Source: an uncultured Catenibacillus sp.
Lineage (GTDB): Bacteria > Bacillota > Clostridia > Lachnospirales > Lachnospiraceae
Assembly (NCBI GenBank): GCA_934339005.1
Contig: CAKRHR010000009.1
Span: forward strand, 19,932 to 83,931
DNA: 64,000 bases
Reading direction: 5' to 3'
Shown here: positions 1 through 9,202 of the stretch, piece by piece
Numbering within the stretch: the stretch's first letter is position 1
Layout: each line of letters begins with the position of its first letter
Made by a program: the position numbers and the translations under genes
The notes under the pieces: generated by a model
Told to the model about the DNA's origin: nothing
The model's input: the letters and a program-made list of their open reading frames with translations, nothing else
Database searches by the model: none

Positions 1-195
1 ATCTGAAATGGCTTTTTGTGCGCTGTAGCTTGTGTAATAATACTTAATCAGGTATCCTGCGCTTCCCGCAAAACAAAGAAGCGCAAGCACAAGTATACAA
101 TTAATAATAATATTTGCAGTTTTCGATCGACGCTTTTCTTTCTTTTTTCGGCGCTTCTGTCCGTTTTGTTCCTGCGGTTCTTCATAAGATTTCAT
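1..195 (-). CDS. Membrane-anchored protein, N-terminal part only (possibly sortase B)
   Basis: Partial gene running off the left edge; 65 codons are open with no stop. The ATG at 195 follows a GAGGGGTGG ribosome binding site. The product begins with about 28 very basic, Lys/Arg-rich residues and then has one hydrophobic segment (about residues 29-52, NIIINCILVLALLCFAGSAG), followed by YLIKYYYTSYSAQK. This is a signal-anchor topology: cytoplasmic basic tail, one membrane span, the rest outside. Class B sortases start this way, but the catalytic part is outside the window, so that identity is only a guess. It lies downstream of prsA on the same strand, separated by about 140 bases in which I see no clear terminator. 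Confidence 0.6.
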   Translation of the reverse strand, partial: MKSYEEPQEQNGQKRRKKKEKRRSKTANIIINCILVLALLCFAGSAGYLIKYYYTSYSAQKAISD

Positions 196-333
196 GGCCA
201 CCCCTCGCATTGCCGCATACAATTGCTTTGCCCTGCTGCATTGCAACTGCTGCCTGTTGTTTTACATTGTTTCAATACTCTGACATCCGCTATATCTTAA
301 CTTCTGTGACAAAGCAACATCTGAATGTGTTGA

Positions 334-1572
334 TTACTGTGCTTTGGTTTCTGCATCCGCACTGTCAGATTCTGTTGTAGCTTTATTCTCTGTACTGACA
401 GATTCTGTCACATTTTCTTCTGTACTTTCAGATTCTGTCGTATCTTCAATGACAGGATTTGTTACAACATAATTTGTCCATATATCCATATATTCATATG
501 GTGTTGTATTATACCATGTCTGATAATCTTCACTAGCTTTCTGAGCTGCCAGCTTTTCTATCGCCTGTGCAGTTGTATCTTCATCATTTGTTGTCACACA
601 TTTAATGATATGATAACCAAACTGTGTCTTAACGATATCACTGATCTCACCATCTTCAAGTGCTACTGCAGCCTCTGTAAATTCAGTGACCATCGTTGCA
701 CCGTCAATCGTCTGACCCTGGTCATTGATGGAATACTCTACGCCGCTGTCGGCTGTATATTCTTTTGCAAGTTCTTCAAAATCATCCCCTGCTTTTGCTT
801 TTGCAAGTACTTCTTCAGCTAATGCATACTGTTCTTCTTCATAAGCCTGCTGCTCAAGATCAAGTGCCTCACTGTCTTTCGTTTCTGCATCACTCTCATC
901 AGATGCGCTTGTTTCTGAAGCAGGACCGTCCATTGTAGAAATCAGAATATGCTGGATTTTTCTGTACTGACAGGAAGCTTTTTCTTCATCTGTCATCGCA
1001 GCTTCCTTTTCTTCCACTAATTTCTGATAAACACCATTGGCAATCGTATATTTTTCTGCAATATCTGTCAGATTGTCCACTGTAAATCCATAAAATTCTG
1101 CTGTTTCGCTGTCCAGCGAATCCATATACTGCTGTGCAGAAGTCTTGGCATTTTCCTTATCCTCATCTGTCAGTTCTACGCCGTACTTATCTGCATTTAA
1201 AAGATAATAATTCAATTCCAGCACCTGTTCCTCTGTCAGTGTTTTCAGGTAATCACCTAAAGTCATGCTGTCGTTGTAGGCCTGTGTCCAGTCTGTCACA
1301 TAACCGGCCTGCTCATAATAGTTCTTGGCAGATGAATAAAAATAAAATACTTCATAGGCAGGCACTTCAATGTCCTCAACCTTCATCAGCACTGTGTTCG
1401 GATCAATGGCTTCCTGTGTTGCAGGTGCTTCTGTACTCTCACTTGCTGCCTGTGATTCACTCTCTGATGCATCCATTTTTCCCTTAACACCACCATCGCA
1501 TGCTGCAAGTCCTACAGCCATCACTGCTGCAAGTACTCCCGCAAGACTGCGTTTATAAAATCCTTTTTTCAT
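334..1572 (-). CDS. prsA: PrsA-like peptidyl-prolyl cis-trans isomerase lipoprotein (foldase)
   Basis: Predicted extracytoplasmic foldase that helps secreted proteins fold. The 412-residue product has a lipoprotein signal peptide with lipobox LAAC (Cys25), then a Ser/Glu-rich linker. A SurA_N-like helical region is followed by a parvulin domain at about residues 205-335, recognisable from QHILIST, DDFEELAKEYTADSG and the C-terminal IVKTQFGYHIIKC. An acidic insert (about residues 220-245) interrupts the start of the parvulin domain, and the C-terminus is a low-complexity Thr/Glu/Ser tail. Start chosen from the AAGGAGTAATACAACG site before ATG 1572. It follows pth and mfd on the same strand; pth-mfd-prsA is a common Firmicute order. 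The acidic insert and tail are lineage-variable by inference. Confidence 0.88.
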   Translation of the reverse strand: MKKGFYKRSLAGVLAAVMAVGLAACDGGVKGKMDASESESQAASESTEAPATQEAIDPNTVLMKVEDIEVPAYEVFYFYSSAKNYYEQAGYVTDWTQAYNDSMTLGDYLKTLTEEQVLELNYYLLNADKYGVELTDEDKENAKTSAQQYMDSLDSETAEFYGFTVDNLTDIAEKYTIANGVYQKLVEEKEAAMTDEEKASCQYRKIQHILISTMDGPASETSASDESDAETKDSEALDLEQQAYEEEQYALAEEVLAKAKAGDDFEELAKEYTADSGVEYSINDQGQTIDGATMVTEFTEAAVALEDGEISDIVKTQFGYHIIKCVTTNDEDTTAQAIEKLAAQKASEDYQTWYNTTPYEYMDIWTNYVVTNPVIEDTTESESTEENVTESVSTENKATTESDSADAETKAQ

Positions 1573-1681
1573 CGTTGTATTACTCCTTATTTTTTATCGA
1601 GTGAGTCTTTTACCGGATAAAACTTCTCCAACTTATCGCATTTAACACATCCAAATTGTTGACTCATCTTATTATTATAAG

Positions 1682-4600
1682 TTAATTTTCAGAATCTAGC
1701 AATGTCTTTAAATCGTTTATCACAATTTTTTCACTTTTTAGAATATCTGCTGCAGGCATTTTCTTAAATTGCACAGTAAAATAAGGTTCTTCTGCAGGGG
1801 TAAACTTAAGTTTGTGTTTGTATTTTTCAATGAGTGGCGGAATTCTGTTAATATCCACCTTTGCCCGCTTATACATGACAAATTTTGTTTCCTGCCCTTT
1901 TTGAATCACCTGCGTAATGCCGGCTGCATGGGCTTGTGTACGAAGCAATGCAATATTTAACAGATTCTGTGCCTGACGCGGCAGTTCACCGTATCTGTCA
2001 AGGAGTTCATCCGTCATTTCATCGCAAGCCTCATCCCCGTCAATGGCGGCAATACGTTTATAAATTTCAAGCTTCTGCATTTCATTTTTGATATAAGAAG
2101 CCGGAATAAATGCATCAATATCCATATCCACTGTCGTTTCAAATGTTTCATCTGTCGGCGTGCCGCCTTTAAGTTCTACGACCGCTTCATTAAGCATCTT
2201 GCAATACAAATCATAACCCACGGATTCCATATGGCCGCTCTGCTGTGCCCCAAGCAGATTACCCGCACCCCTGATTTCCAAATCCTTCATGGCGATTTTA
2301 AAACCTGAGCCAAGCTCTGTAAATTCACGGATCGCCGCCAGACGTTTCTCTGCCACCTCACGAAGCACAGTGTTACGCTTATATAATAAGAAAGCATACG
2401 CCAGTCGGTTAGAACGTCCCACACGGCCGCGAAGCTGATAAAGCTGGGACAGCCCCAGTTTATCCGCATCATGAATAATCATCGTATTCACGTTTGAAAT
2501 ATCCAGTCCGGTTTCAATAATTGTCGTAGACACAAGTACATCCAGTTCGCCATTAATAAACTTAAACATAATCTTTTCAAGCTCACGTTCGCTCATCTGT
2601 CCATGGGCAAAACCAACCTCAGCCTCCGGTACAAGTTTGGCAATCATATTTGCCATCTCTGCAATGCCATTGACACGGTTATACACATAATACACCTGAC
2701 CGCCTCTGGCAAGCTCACGTAAAATTGCTTCCCGTACCATCTCGTCATTATATTCCATAACATAGGTCTGAATCGGCATTCTGTCCTGAGGCGGTTCTTC
2801 GAGCACGCTCATATCACGGATACCAATCAGGCTCATATGCAGTGTTCTTGGAATTGGTGTTGCCGTCAGCGTCAGCACATCGATATTTTCCCGCATCTGC
2901 TTGATTTTTTCTTTATGGCCCACACCAAAACGCTGCTCCTCGTCCACAATAAGCAGGCCTAAATCCTTAAATTCGACATCTTTTGACAACACTCGATGCG
3001 TGCCAATCAAAATATCTACAAGTCCACGCTTGAGATTCTGAATAGTTTTTGCCTGCTGTGTCTTTGTTCTGAAACGGCAAATCATATCCACTGTCACCGG
3101 ATAATCCTTCATACGCTGGACAAATGTATTGTAATGCTGCTGCGCAAGAATTGTTGTCGGTACGAGCACAACGACCTGCTTGCCATCCTGCACTGCCTTA
3201 AATGCCGCACGAATCGCAACTTCTGTCTTGCCGTAACCCACATCGCCGCAAATCAGACGGTCCATGATTTTGTGACTTTCCATATCCTTTTTCGTATCTT
3301 CAATGGCATTCAACTGGTCGTCCGTTTCCGAATAAGGAAACATTTCTTCAAATTCATGCTGCCACAGCGTATCCTCAGAAAATGCATAGCCCTCCTGTGC
3401 CTGACGCGCTGCATACAGCTTAATCAAATCACCAGCGAGTTCTTTAACCGCACCACGCACACGGGTCTTTGTCTTGTGCCATTCCTGACCGTTAAGTTTA
3501 TTAATTTTCGGACGCTTCGCATCGGCACCTGCGTATTTTTGCACCGCATCCATCTGAGTTGCAAGGACATAAAGATTACTTGAATCCGCATATTCGATTT
3601 TAATATAATCTTTCTGGATCCGGTCAACCTCTATTTTTTCAATACCGCGATAAATGCCGACACCATAATTTTCATGTACGACATAATCGCCAATATTTAA
3701 CTCAACAAAGCTTTGAATCTTCTGTCCGCTGTACTGCTTCTTACGGCGTTTTTTCTTCTTGTCCTCGCCAAAAATATCACTTTCCGCCACAATCGCCAGC
3801 TTGATCATCGGATATTCCATGCCCTGGCGCAAATGCCCGGTCACAACCATGATTTCGCCATCCTGCACGATACGCTCTGCATCATCACAGTAAAATGCCG
3901 ACAACTCATAATCTCTTAAATCCTGTGCCAGACGCTTTGCTCTTGTTTCTGAACCGGATACTAAAACAACTTTATATTTGTCCTTTTTCCATGTCTGAAG
4001 CTCCTTGACAAGCATTTCAAAATTACTGTTATAAGTGTGAATGGAATTGACCGTCACATTGTACTGATGTTTCACATTGAGTAATTTCTGGCGCTGATTC
4101 AATGTTTCAAAGGCAATTGTGCGCATCTGGTCAAATTTGTGCCAGAGTGATTTCATCTCATACAGCGCATTCATCTGCCCCGGTAAAATATAACCTTTTT
4201 CCAGTCGTCCTGTCATGCCTTCCCGGAATTCATACTCCACAGCCTTGCCCTTTTCCTCCATACGGTTTGGCTCATCCAGGAAAATAATGCCGTCCTCATT
4301 TGCAAAATAATCCAGAAATGATACTGTATTATCATAGAAATAACCGATATAAGCGTCCACATTAGCAAAGCCAAGCTGTGCTCTGAAATCTTCTTCAAAT
4401 TCTGCCGTTGTCCGTCTTAAACGGTCTGCGGATTCCAGTTTGCCCTGCTTTTTAAACTTCTTAATCGTACTCTCCGCCTCATCACGGATTTTCCGTAACC
4501 CCTGTTCCATCACAGAAGTTGAAAAGAAAAATTCTGATGCCGGATAAATCGTAAAGGACTCGCAGTTTTCAATCGAACGCTGGCTATCCACATCAAAGCT

Positions 4601-5209
4601 TCGGATAGAATCCACCTCATCATCCCAGAACTCAATTCTGTACGGACAATCATCAGATACGTTAAAAATATCCACGATACCGCCACGCACACAAAACTGT
4701 CCGGCTTCTTCAATCTGTGCCACACGCTCAAATCCAAGATGGCTAAGTGTCGTTGCAAGAACATCCGGTGATACTACAGCGCCCACATTGATCGTCCAGA
4801 CTTTTTCCCGCAAAATTTCCAGTGGCATTACAGAATCCATCAGCGCATCTACTGTTGTCACAATCGTCACAGGAGTTTTATCAAGCAAGCGTCGGATCGC
4901 CCGCAAACGCTCGTGGACAATCTGATTGCCATGCACATCCGCACTGTAAAAAATCAAATCCTTCGCAGGATAGTTATATACTTCTCTGTCAAAAAAACGG
5001 AAACTCTCATAAAGTTCCCGGGCTCTCACATCATTATAGGTCACAATCAATCGATTCTGGTACCCTTCTGCCAACGTATATGCCAGATGGCTTTTTGATG
5101 CATCGATACAGCCATCCATCACCGCCGGCAGTTCACCCCGGACAATATTTTGCCGAAGCTCACTGACCTCATTTAATTGTGCCATTGGTTCAATAATCGT
5201 TTTCATCAT
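1682..5209 (-). CDS. mfd: Transcription-repair coupling factor Mfd
   Basis: Large DNA translocase that removes RNA polymerase stalled at lesions and recruits UvrA. At 1175 residues it is of normal family length. The order of parts is visible: a UvrB-like N-terminal region, a CarD-like RNA-polymerase-interaction module (ELNIGDYVVHENYGVGIYRG), a helicase core with Walker A GDVGYGKTE, the VPTTILAQQHY motif, a DEEQ box (IVDEEQRFGVGHKEK), TATPIPRTL and the QLRGRVGRS motif VI, then the TRCF C-terminal domain. The ATG at 5209 directly abuts the pth stop codon (5210-5212), so the two are probably translationally coupled; the following ATG at 5206 is an equally possible start because the ribosome binding site is weak. 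All main motifs are intact. Confidence 0.97.
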   Translation of the reverse strand: MMKTIIEPMAQLNEVSELRQNIVRGELPAVMDGCIDASKSHLAYTLAEGYQNRLIVTYNDVRARELYESFRFFDREVYNYPAKDLIFYSADVHGNQIVHERLRAIRRLLDKTPVTIVTTVDALMDSVMPLEILREKVWTINVGAVVSPDVLATTLSHLGFERVAQIEEAGQFCVRGGIVDIFNVSDDCPYRIEFWDDEVDSIRSFDVDSQRSIENCESFTIYPASEFFFSTSVMEQGLRKIRDEAESTIKKFKKQGKLESADRLRRTTAEFEEDFRAQLGFANVDAYIGYFYDNTVSFLDYFANEDGIIFLDEPNRMEEKGKAVEYEFREGMTGRLEKGYILPGQMNALYEMKSLWHKFDQMRTIAFETLNQRQKLLNVKHQYNVTVNSIHTYNSNFEMLVKELQTWKKDKYKVVLVSGSETRAKRLAQDLRDYELSAFYCDDAERIVQDGEIMVVTGHLRQGMEYPMIKLAIVAESDIFGEDKKKKRRKKQYSGQKIQSFVELNIGDYVVHENYGVGIYRGIEKIEVDRIQKDYIKIEYADSSNLYVLATQMDAVQKYAGADAKRPKINKLNGQEWHKTKTRVRGAVKELAGDLIKLYAARQAQEGYAFSEDTLWQHEFEEMFPYSETDDQLNAIEDTKKDMESHKIMDRLICGDVGYGKTEVAIRAAFKAVQDGKQVVVLVPTTILAQQHYNTFVQRMKDYPVTVDMICRFRTKTQQAKTIQNLKRGLVDILIGTHRVLSKDVEFKDLGLLIVDEEQRFGVGHKEKIKQMRENIDVLTLTATPIPRTLHMSLIGIRDMSVLEEPPQDRMPIQTYVMEYNDEMVREAILRELARGGQVYYVYNRVNGIAEMANMIAKLVPEAEVGFAHGQMSERELEKIMFKFINGELDVLVSTTIIETGLDISNVNTMIIHDADKLGLSQLYQLRGRVGRSNRLAYAFLLYKRNTVLREVAEKRLAAIREFTELGSGFKIAMKDLEIRGAGNLLGAQQSGHMESVGYDLYCKMLNEAVVELKGGTPTDETFETTVDMDIDAFIPASYIKNEMQKLEIYKRIAAIDGDEACDEMTDELLDRYGELPRQAQNLLNIALLRTQAHAAGITQVIQKGQETKFVMYKRAKVDINRIPPLIEKYKHKLKFTPAEEPYFTVQFKKMPAADILKSEKIVINDLKTLLDSEN

Positions 5210-5782
5210 CTACTTACTCTTTTTAGCATTATATTGGTTCATGGCTGCTGAAATACCATCTGCCAGCATTAATTTCACTGCATTTGACGCATCTGCAGCC
5301 GCCTCATTGATTTTTACCAGGTCTTCGCCACTGAATTTTCCAAGTACATAATCTGCCAGATCCCATCCTGCAGGCTTCTCACCAACGCCTACTTTGATTC
5401 TTGGGAAATCCTGACTTCCAAGATGTGCAATGATACTCTTGATACCGTTATGTCCACCGGCGCTGCCTTTTGCACGAATGCGAAGCTGACCGACATCAAG
5501 ACTGATGTCATCGAAAATCACAATCACATCCTCTGGCTCAACCTTATAAAAATCTGCTGCAGCACGGATGCTCTCACCGCTTAAATTCATAAATGTCTGA
5601 GGCTTTAACAATAAAACCTTCTGACCTTCAATATAACCTGATCCGCATAAACCCTTAAATTCTTTTTTATTTATAGAAATGCCATAGTCATCGGCAATTT
5701 TGTCAATCACACGAAAACCTGCATTGTGTCGTGTGCCCTCGTACTGTTTTGTAGGATTACCAAGTCCAGCAATAATAATCAT
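5210..5782 (-). CDS. pth: Peptidyl-tRNA hydrolase
   Basis: Releases tRNA from prematurely dropped peptidyl-tRNA during translation. The 190-residue product has the usual bacterial Pth length. It opens with MIIIAGLGNPTKQYEGTRHN, which holds the GLGNP motif and the catalytic His of the TRHN motif. Other family blocks are LLKPQTFMNLSG, IFDDISLDVGQLRIR (catalytic Asp region) and KGSAGGHNGIKSI. A ribosome binding site (AAAGCAGG) precedes ATG 5782. It is the first gene of the pth-mfd-prsA run; the terminator at 5926-5973 separates it from spoVG upstream, so it must have its own promoter in 5783-5925, where I could not define one with confidence. Confidence 0.96.
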   Translation of the reverse strand: MIIIAGLGNPTKQYEGTRHNAGFRVIDKIADDYGISINKKEFKGLCGSGYIEGQKVLLLKPQTFMNLSGESIRAAADFYKVEPEDVIVIFDDISLDVGQLRIRAKGSAGGHNGIKSIIAHLGSQDFPRIKVGVGEKPAGWDLADYVLGKFSGEDLVKINEAAADASNAVKLMLADGISAAMNQYNAKKSK

Positions 5783-5925
5783 ATTTAAACCTGCTTTCTT
5801 TTTATAACTTTACATTCTTATTTTCAGATATTATCAACATTTTATTTAACGCATATGCCGGTCACTGCACTTTAACCAGCTGTCTTATATGATGATACTC
5901 ATATTACAGAGCTATTGTCAAGCGC

Positions 5926-5973
5926 AAAATGACCGTCCATGAACACTCTGAAGCATCCATGGACGGTCATTTT
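5926..5973 (-). terminator. Rho-independent terminator after spoVG
   Basis: Perfect 16-bp inverted repeat (5926-5941 and 5958-5973, core ATGACCGTCCATG) with a 16-base loop and flanking A/T runs. It lies just past the spoVG stop. The core decamer GACCGTCCAT is shared with the terminator at 22318-22364. Confidence 0.85.
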
Positions 5974-5996
5974 AAATCCCAATTATTAAATTCTCT

Positions 5997-6272
5997 TTAT
6001 TCTGTGTCTTCATTTTCCAGAGCAGCAATTTCGTACTTCTCTAAAATAATTGACTGAATTTTTTCACGGGTATCTGAATTAATCGGATGAGCGATGTCCC
6101 TGTACTCACCGTCAGCGGATTTTCGGCTCGGCATTGCGATGAAAAGTCCCTTCTCCCCTTCAATAACTTTGATATCATGCACAACAAACTCGTTGTCCAA
6201 TGTAATTGATACGACGGCCTTCATCTTGCCTTCTTTGCTAACCTTTCTGACTCTGACATCTGTAATCTGCAT
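5997..6272 (-). CDS. spoVG: Sporulation/septation regulator SpoVG
   Basis: Small nucleic-acid-binding global regulator, known in Bacillus for asymmetric septation and in other Firmicutes for effects on virulence and capsule genes. The 91-residue product shows the family blocks MQITDVRVRKV, MKAVVSITLDNEFVVHDIKVIEG, GLFIAMPSRKSADGEYRDIAHPI and NSDTREKIQ. The start has a strong GTAAGGGGGAT site 8 bases upstream. It lies 46 bases after glgD on the same strand and is followed by a strong terminator, so it may be the last gene of a glgC-glgD-spoVG transcript; a separate spoVG promoter inside the end of glgD cannot be excluded. Confidence 0.96.
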   Translation of the reverse strand: MQITDVRVRKVSKEGKMKAVVSITLDNEFVVHDIKVIEGEKGLFIAMPSRKSADGEYRDIAHPINSDTREKIQSIILEKYEIAALENEDTE

Positions 6273-6318
6273 ACGATGTATCCCCCTTACTGCCCTTATA
6301 GTTCGTAATTATGTAATA

Positions 6319-7443
6319 TTAAATGATATATCTTTCGTTGTTTTCGATAACAATTTTAATGTCATCTTCCTGACCAATGTATGAAGTGTTGGCACGAATT
6401 GTATCTCTGCTTTCCACGATACAGTTTTCGATGACTGTGTTATCTCCAATATACACATCATTTAAAATGATGGAATTTTTAATTACACAATTATTGCCCA
6501 CATAAACTTTCTTAAACAGGACAGAATTTTCAACGCGTCCATTCACAATACAACCGCTGGAAATCACGCTGTTTTTAACGCATGCACCCGGATTATATTT
6601 TGCCGGTGGCAAATCTGATGCTTTTGAAAGCACCGGTGGATAGTCCTTGAAGAAGTGCTGTCTGACTTCTGGTTTGAGGAAATCCATATTTGTCTTGTAG
6701 TAAGATTCAACTGAAGCGATGTTTCTCCAGTAGCCATCCATCTTATAACCATAAATCTTTCTCTGGTCTTTGTAACGGATTAAAATATCTTTAACGAAAT
6801 CAAAACGACCTTCAGAATTTGCTTTTTCAACAAGGTCAATCAGGTGACGTCTACGAATCACGTAAACACCTGTAGACACATAATTGGCTGTGGCTACGAG
6901 CGGTTTTTCTTCAAAATCTGTCACTCTGCCATCCTGATTCATCTTCAGGATACCAAATCTTGTTAAATCATCTTCACCCTCAGCCATCTCTTTGTAAGCA
7001 ACTGTGATATCTGCTTTTGTTTCGATATGGTATTCAAGCATCTTGCCATAATCCATCTTGTATACACCATCGCCTGATGCAATCACAACGTAAGGTTCAT
7101 GGCTCTCCTTCAGGAAATCAATATTCTGATAAATCGCATCGGAAGTACCTCTGTACCAACTGCTGTTTTCTGCAGTGATGGATGGTGTCAATACATAAAG
7201 GCCACCCTGTTTTCTGCCGAAATCCCACCACTTGGAGGAATTCAGATGTTCATTTAAAGATTTTGAATTGTACTGAGTCAATACAGCCACACGTTTGATG
7301 TGGGAGTTTGTCATATTACTCAGTGCAAAATCAATCGCTCTGTAGCTGCCTGCTGTAGGCATTGCTGCAACCGCCCTTTTTTTGGACAGTTCCTTCATTC
7401 TGTTGCTGTTGCCGCCTGCTAAAATAATACCAATCGCTCTCAT
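6319..7443 (-). CDS. glgD: Glucose-1-phosphate adenylyltransferase subunit GlgD
   Basis: Second, GlgD-type subunit of ADP-glucose pyrophosphorylase, the step that commits glucose-1-phosphate to glycogen. In Firmicutes GlgD is weakly active or non-catalytic and modulates GlgC. The 374-residue product has a nucleotidyltransferase fold at the N-terminus (IGIILAGGNSNRMKELSKKRA, where GlgC has the more canonical GGQGSRL), SNMTNSHIKRVAVLTQYN, the substrate loop ASGDGVYKMDYGKM, and a C-terminal left-handed beta-helix built of hexapeptide-type repeats (VYVGNNCVIKNSIILNDVYIG). Its ATG overlaps the glgC stop by one base (TAATG), implying translational coupling and a balanced subunit ratio. Confidence 0.95.
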   Translation of the reverse strand: MRAIGIILAGGNSNRMKELSKKRAVAAMPTAGSYRAIDFALSNMTNSHIKRVAVLTQYNSKSLNEHLNSSKWWDFGRKQGGLYVLTPSITAENSSWYRGTSDAIYQNIDFLKESHEPYVVIASGDGVYKMDYGKMLEYHIETKADITVAYKEMAEGEDDLTRFGILKMNQDGRVTDFEEKPLVATANYVSTGVYVIRRRHLIDLVEKANSEGRFDFVKDILIRYKDQRKIYGYKMDGYWRNIASVESYYKTNMDFLKPEVRQHFFKDYPPVLSKASDLPPAKYNPGACVKNSVISSGCIVNGRVENSVLFKKVYVGNNCVIKNSIILNDVYIGDNTVIENCIVESRDTIRANTSYIGQEDDIKIVIENNERYII

Positions 7444-8714
7444 TAGATTTCACCTGCCTTAACTATACAATGTCCGCTTTCAAGTAATCCATCCGGATAA
7501 TCCTCTGCTGTTGTTTCGCCTACGATAGCTGTATTCTTACCTACAGATACGTTTGCAGGGATCACAGAACCTTCTGCGATTGTTACAAGATCAAATGCAT
7601 AAACCTTTGGATTGAGAACGTTTGGTGCAAATTCGCCAACGCCAAGTTTGACATTATCGCCAATGACAACTTTCTCTGCAACAATAGCCTTGTCCACCTG
7701 ACAGTTCTGTCCAATCTGAGCGCCTGACATAATAATGGAATCTCTGACAACTGTACCTTCACCAATCGTTACACCGCTGCCGATAACACTGTTGACAACT
7801 TCACCGTAAACTTCTGTACCTTCACCGACAATACACCGTTCAACCTTGGAGTTTGCTCCAAAATACTGAGGTGTAACAACATCAGTGTTCGTATAAATCT
7901 TCCAGAATTCTTCGTAAAGGTTAAATTCAGGAATGATATCAATCAATTCCATATTAGATTCCCAATAAGAACCGAGTGTACCTACATCTTTCCAGTAACC
8001 GTTAAATTCATAAACATAACAATTATGGTTCTTCTCATGTACATAAGGAATAACGTGCATACCAAAGTCGCATCCCGGCTGGTCTTTTAATTTAATTAAG
8101 GCTTCTTTTAAGACTGGCCAGTTGAAAATGTAGATACCCATTGATGCAAGGTTAGAACTAGGTTTTTCCGGTTTTTCTTCAAATTCTTTGATATTGCTGT
8201 TGTCATCTGCAACAACAACACCAAAACGGCTTGCTTCTTCCCATGGTACAGGCATACATGCAATCGTTACATCTGCACCTTTGGCTTTATGGAAATCAAG
8301 CATCACTTCATAATCCATCTTATAAATATGGTCTCCACCAAGAATCAATACATAATCTGGATTATATGCTTCTATGTACTCAATATTCTGAAAAATTGCA
8401 TTGGCTGTACCTGTGTACCAATCCGTATTTTCCTTTTTCTCATATGGTGGAAGCAACGTCACTCCACCAACATTTCTATCCAAATCCCATGGAATACCAA
8501 TACCAATATGTGTATTCAATCTGAGATGACGGTATTGTGTCAGAACACCAACCGTATCAATACCCGAGTTAATACAATTACTCAAAGGGAAATCTATGAT
8601 ACGGTATTTACCGCCAAATGAAACTGCCGGCTTTGCTACATTTGCTGTTAATACACCAAGTCTGCTACCCTGGCCGCCTGCTAAAAGCATGGCTATCATT
8701 TCTTTTTTAATCAC
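7443..8714 (-). CDS. glgC: Glucose-1-phosphate adenylyltransferase catalytic subunit GlgC
   Basis: Makes ADP-glucose from ATP and glucose-1-phosphate for glycogen synthesis. The 423-residue product has the catalytic motif LLAGGQGSRLGVLTANVAKPAV, FGGKYRIIDFPLSNCINSG, LGGDHIYKMDY (metal-binding Asp), the EEKP sugar-phosphate site, and C-terminal beta-helix repeats. Translation most likely starts at GTG 8714, because GAGGTGG lies 4 bases upstream, whereas the next ATG (15 bases in) is too far from it. It is the first gene of the glgC-glgD(-spoVG) run and is driven by the promoter at 8756-8784. No downstream glycogen synthase or branching gene is in the window. Confidence 0.96.
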   Translation of the reverse strand: MIKKEMIAMLLAGGQGSRLGVLTANVAKPAVSFGGKYRIIDFPLSNCINSGIDTVGVLTQYRHLRLNTHIGIGIPWDLDRNVGGVTLLPPYEKKENTDWYTGTANAIFQNIEYIEAYNPDYVLILGGDHIYKMDYEVMLDFHKAKGADVTIACMPVPWEEASRFGVVVADDNSNIKEFEEKPEKPSSNLASMGIYIFNWPVLKEALIKLKDQPGCDFGMHVIPYVHEKNHNCYVYEFNGYWKDVGTLGSYWESNMELIDIIPEFNLYEEFWKIYTNTDVVTPQYFGANSKVERCIVGEGTEVYGEVVNSVIGSGVTIGEGTVVRDSIIMSGAQIGQNCQVDKAIVAEKVVIGDNVKLGVGEFAPNVLNPKVYAFDLVTIAEGSVIPANVSVGKNTAIVGETTAEDYPDGLLESGHCIVKAGEI

Positions 8715-8755
8715 GTTACCACCTCTTGTTGTTAGTCAAAATATTTTGCTTTTTA

Positions 8756-8784
8756 ATTATAGCACCTTTCAGAGCAAATGTGAA
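8756..8784 (-). promoter_or_regulatory. Promoter of glgC-glgD
   Basis: On the minus strand TTCACA (8779-8784), 17 bases, then TATAAT (8756-8761). Transcription should start near 8749, giving a leader of about 35 bases before the glgC GTG. Confidence 0.75.
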
Positions 8785-8845
8785 CACTTATTACTAATTT
8801 ATTTTATTTTTTCCAATGTTTTTTATGCATTGCTCATAAATTTAT

Positions 8846-8865
8846 ATATATCGTGCACGATATAT
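8846..8865. repeat. 20-bp perfect palindrome in the glgC-murC gap
   Basis: ATATATCGTGCACGATATAT reads the same on both strands. It sits about 60 bp upstream of the glgC -35 element and about 225 bp upstream of the murC -35 element. A looser copy of the same half-site occurs at 8936-8942 and 8952-8958 (TATCGTC, 9 bases, GACGATA). It looks like the site of a dimeric DNA-binding protein; which one is unknown. Confidence 0.7.
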
Positions 8866-8935
8866 TTTCACAGTATTTTACTATTTTTCGATATTTTTAC
8901 ACATATTTTTGAGCATTTTGACATTTATCATCTTT

Positions 8936-8987
8936 TATCGTCTTTCAATTCGACGATATATTTACATATCTGCCCATGACTGTCATG
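8936..8987. repeat. Further inverted repeats in the glgC-murC gap
   Basis: TATCGTC (8936-8942) and GACGATA (8952-8958) form a 7-bp inverted repeat related to the 8846 palindrome. CATGAC-T-GTCATG (8975-8987) is a second, unrelated 13-bp palindrome. Apart from these and the two promoters, the 488-base gap 8715-9202 holds no gene that I can support; an open frame continuous with murC is just an AT-rich upstream extension. Confidence 0.55.
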
Positions 8988-9089
8988 TCAAAACGACATT
9001 TATAGTCACCGGACAGTTGAGTTATCATTTGCAGAATATAAAAGCAATAATAAAATTTATGCCAAAACATGAAAAAACTGTGATATTAT

Positions 9090-9118
9090 TTGATTTTTTT
9101 ATCAACTATGTTTATAAT
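9090..9118 (+). promoter_or_regulatory. Promoter of murC
   Basis: TTGATT (9090-9095), 17 bases, TATAAT (9113-9118). Expected transcription start is near 9125, leaving a leader of about 78 bases. Its position inside the upstream open frame supports the murC start at 9203. Confidence 0.75.
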
Positions 9119-9202
9119 ATTTCTGTAAATAAAAATGGTATTGGATATCAAAAGTATTTTGTTTCTGATACCACAAAAATAAAAAGATTAGGATGTGTAA
9201 TT

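Noticed and set aside
2996..3583. Plus-strand open frame of 195 codons opposite mfd
   Set aside because: It is the shadow of an intact mfd; composition is Cys/His-rich, typical of an antisense frame.
8909..9202. 98-codon N-terminal extension of murC
   Set aside because: It crosses the promoter at 9090-9118 and the family start MYHINFDKPVHIHFIGIGGI begins at 9203 after a ribosome binding site.
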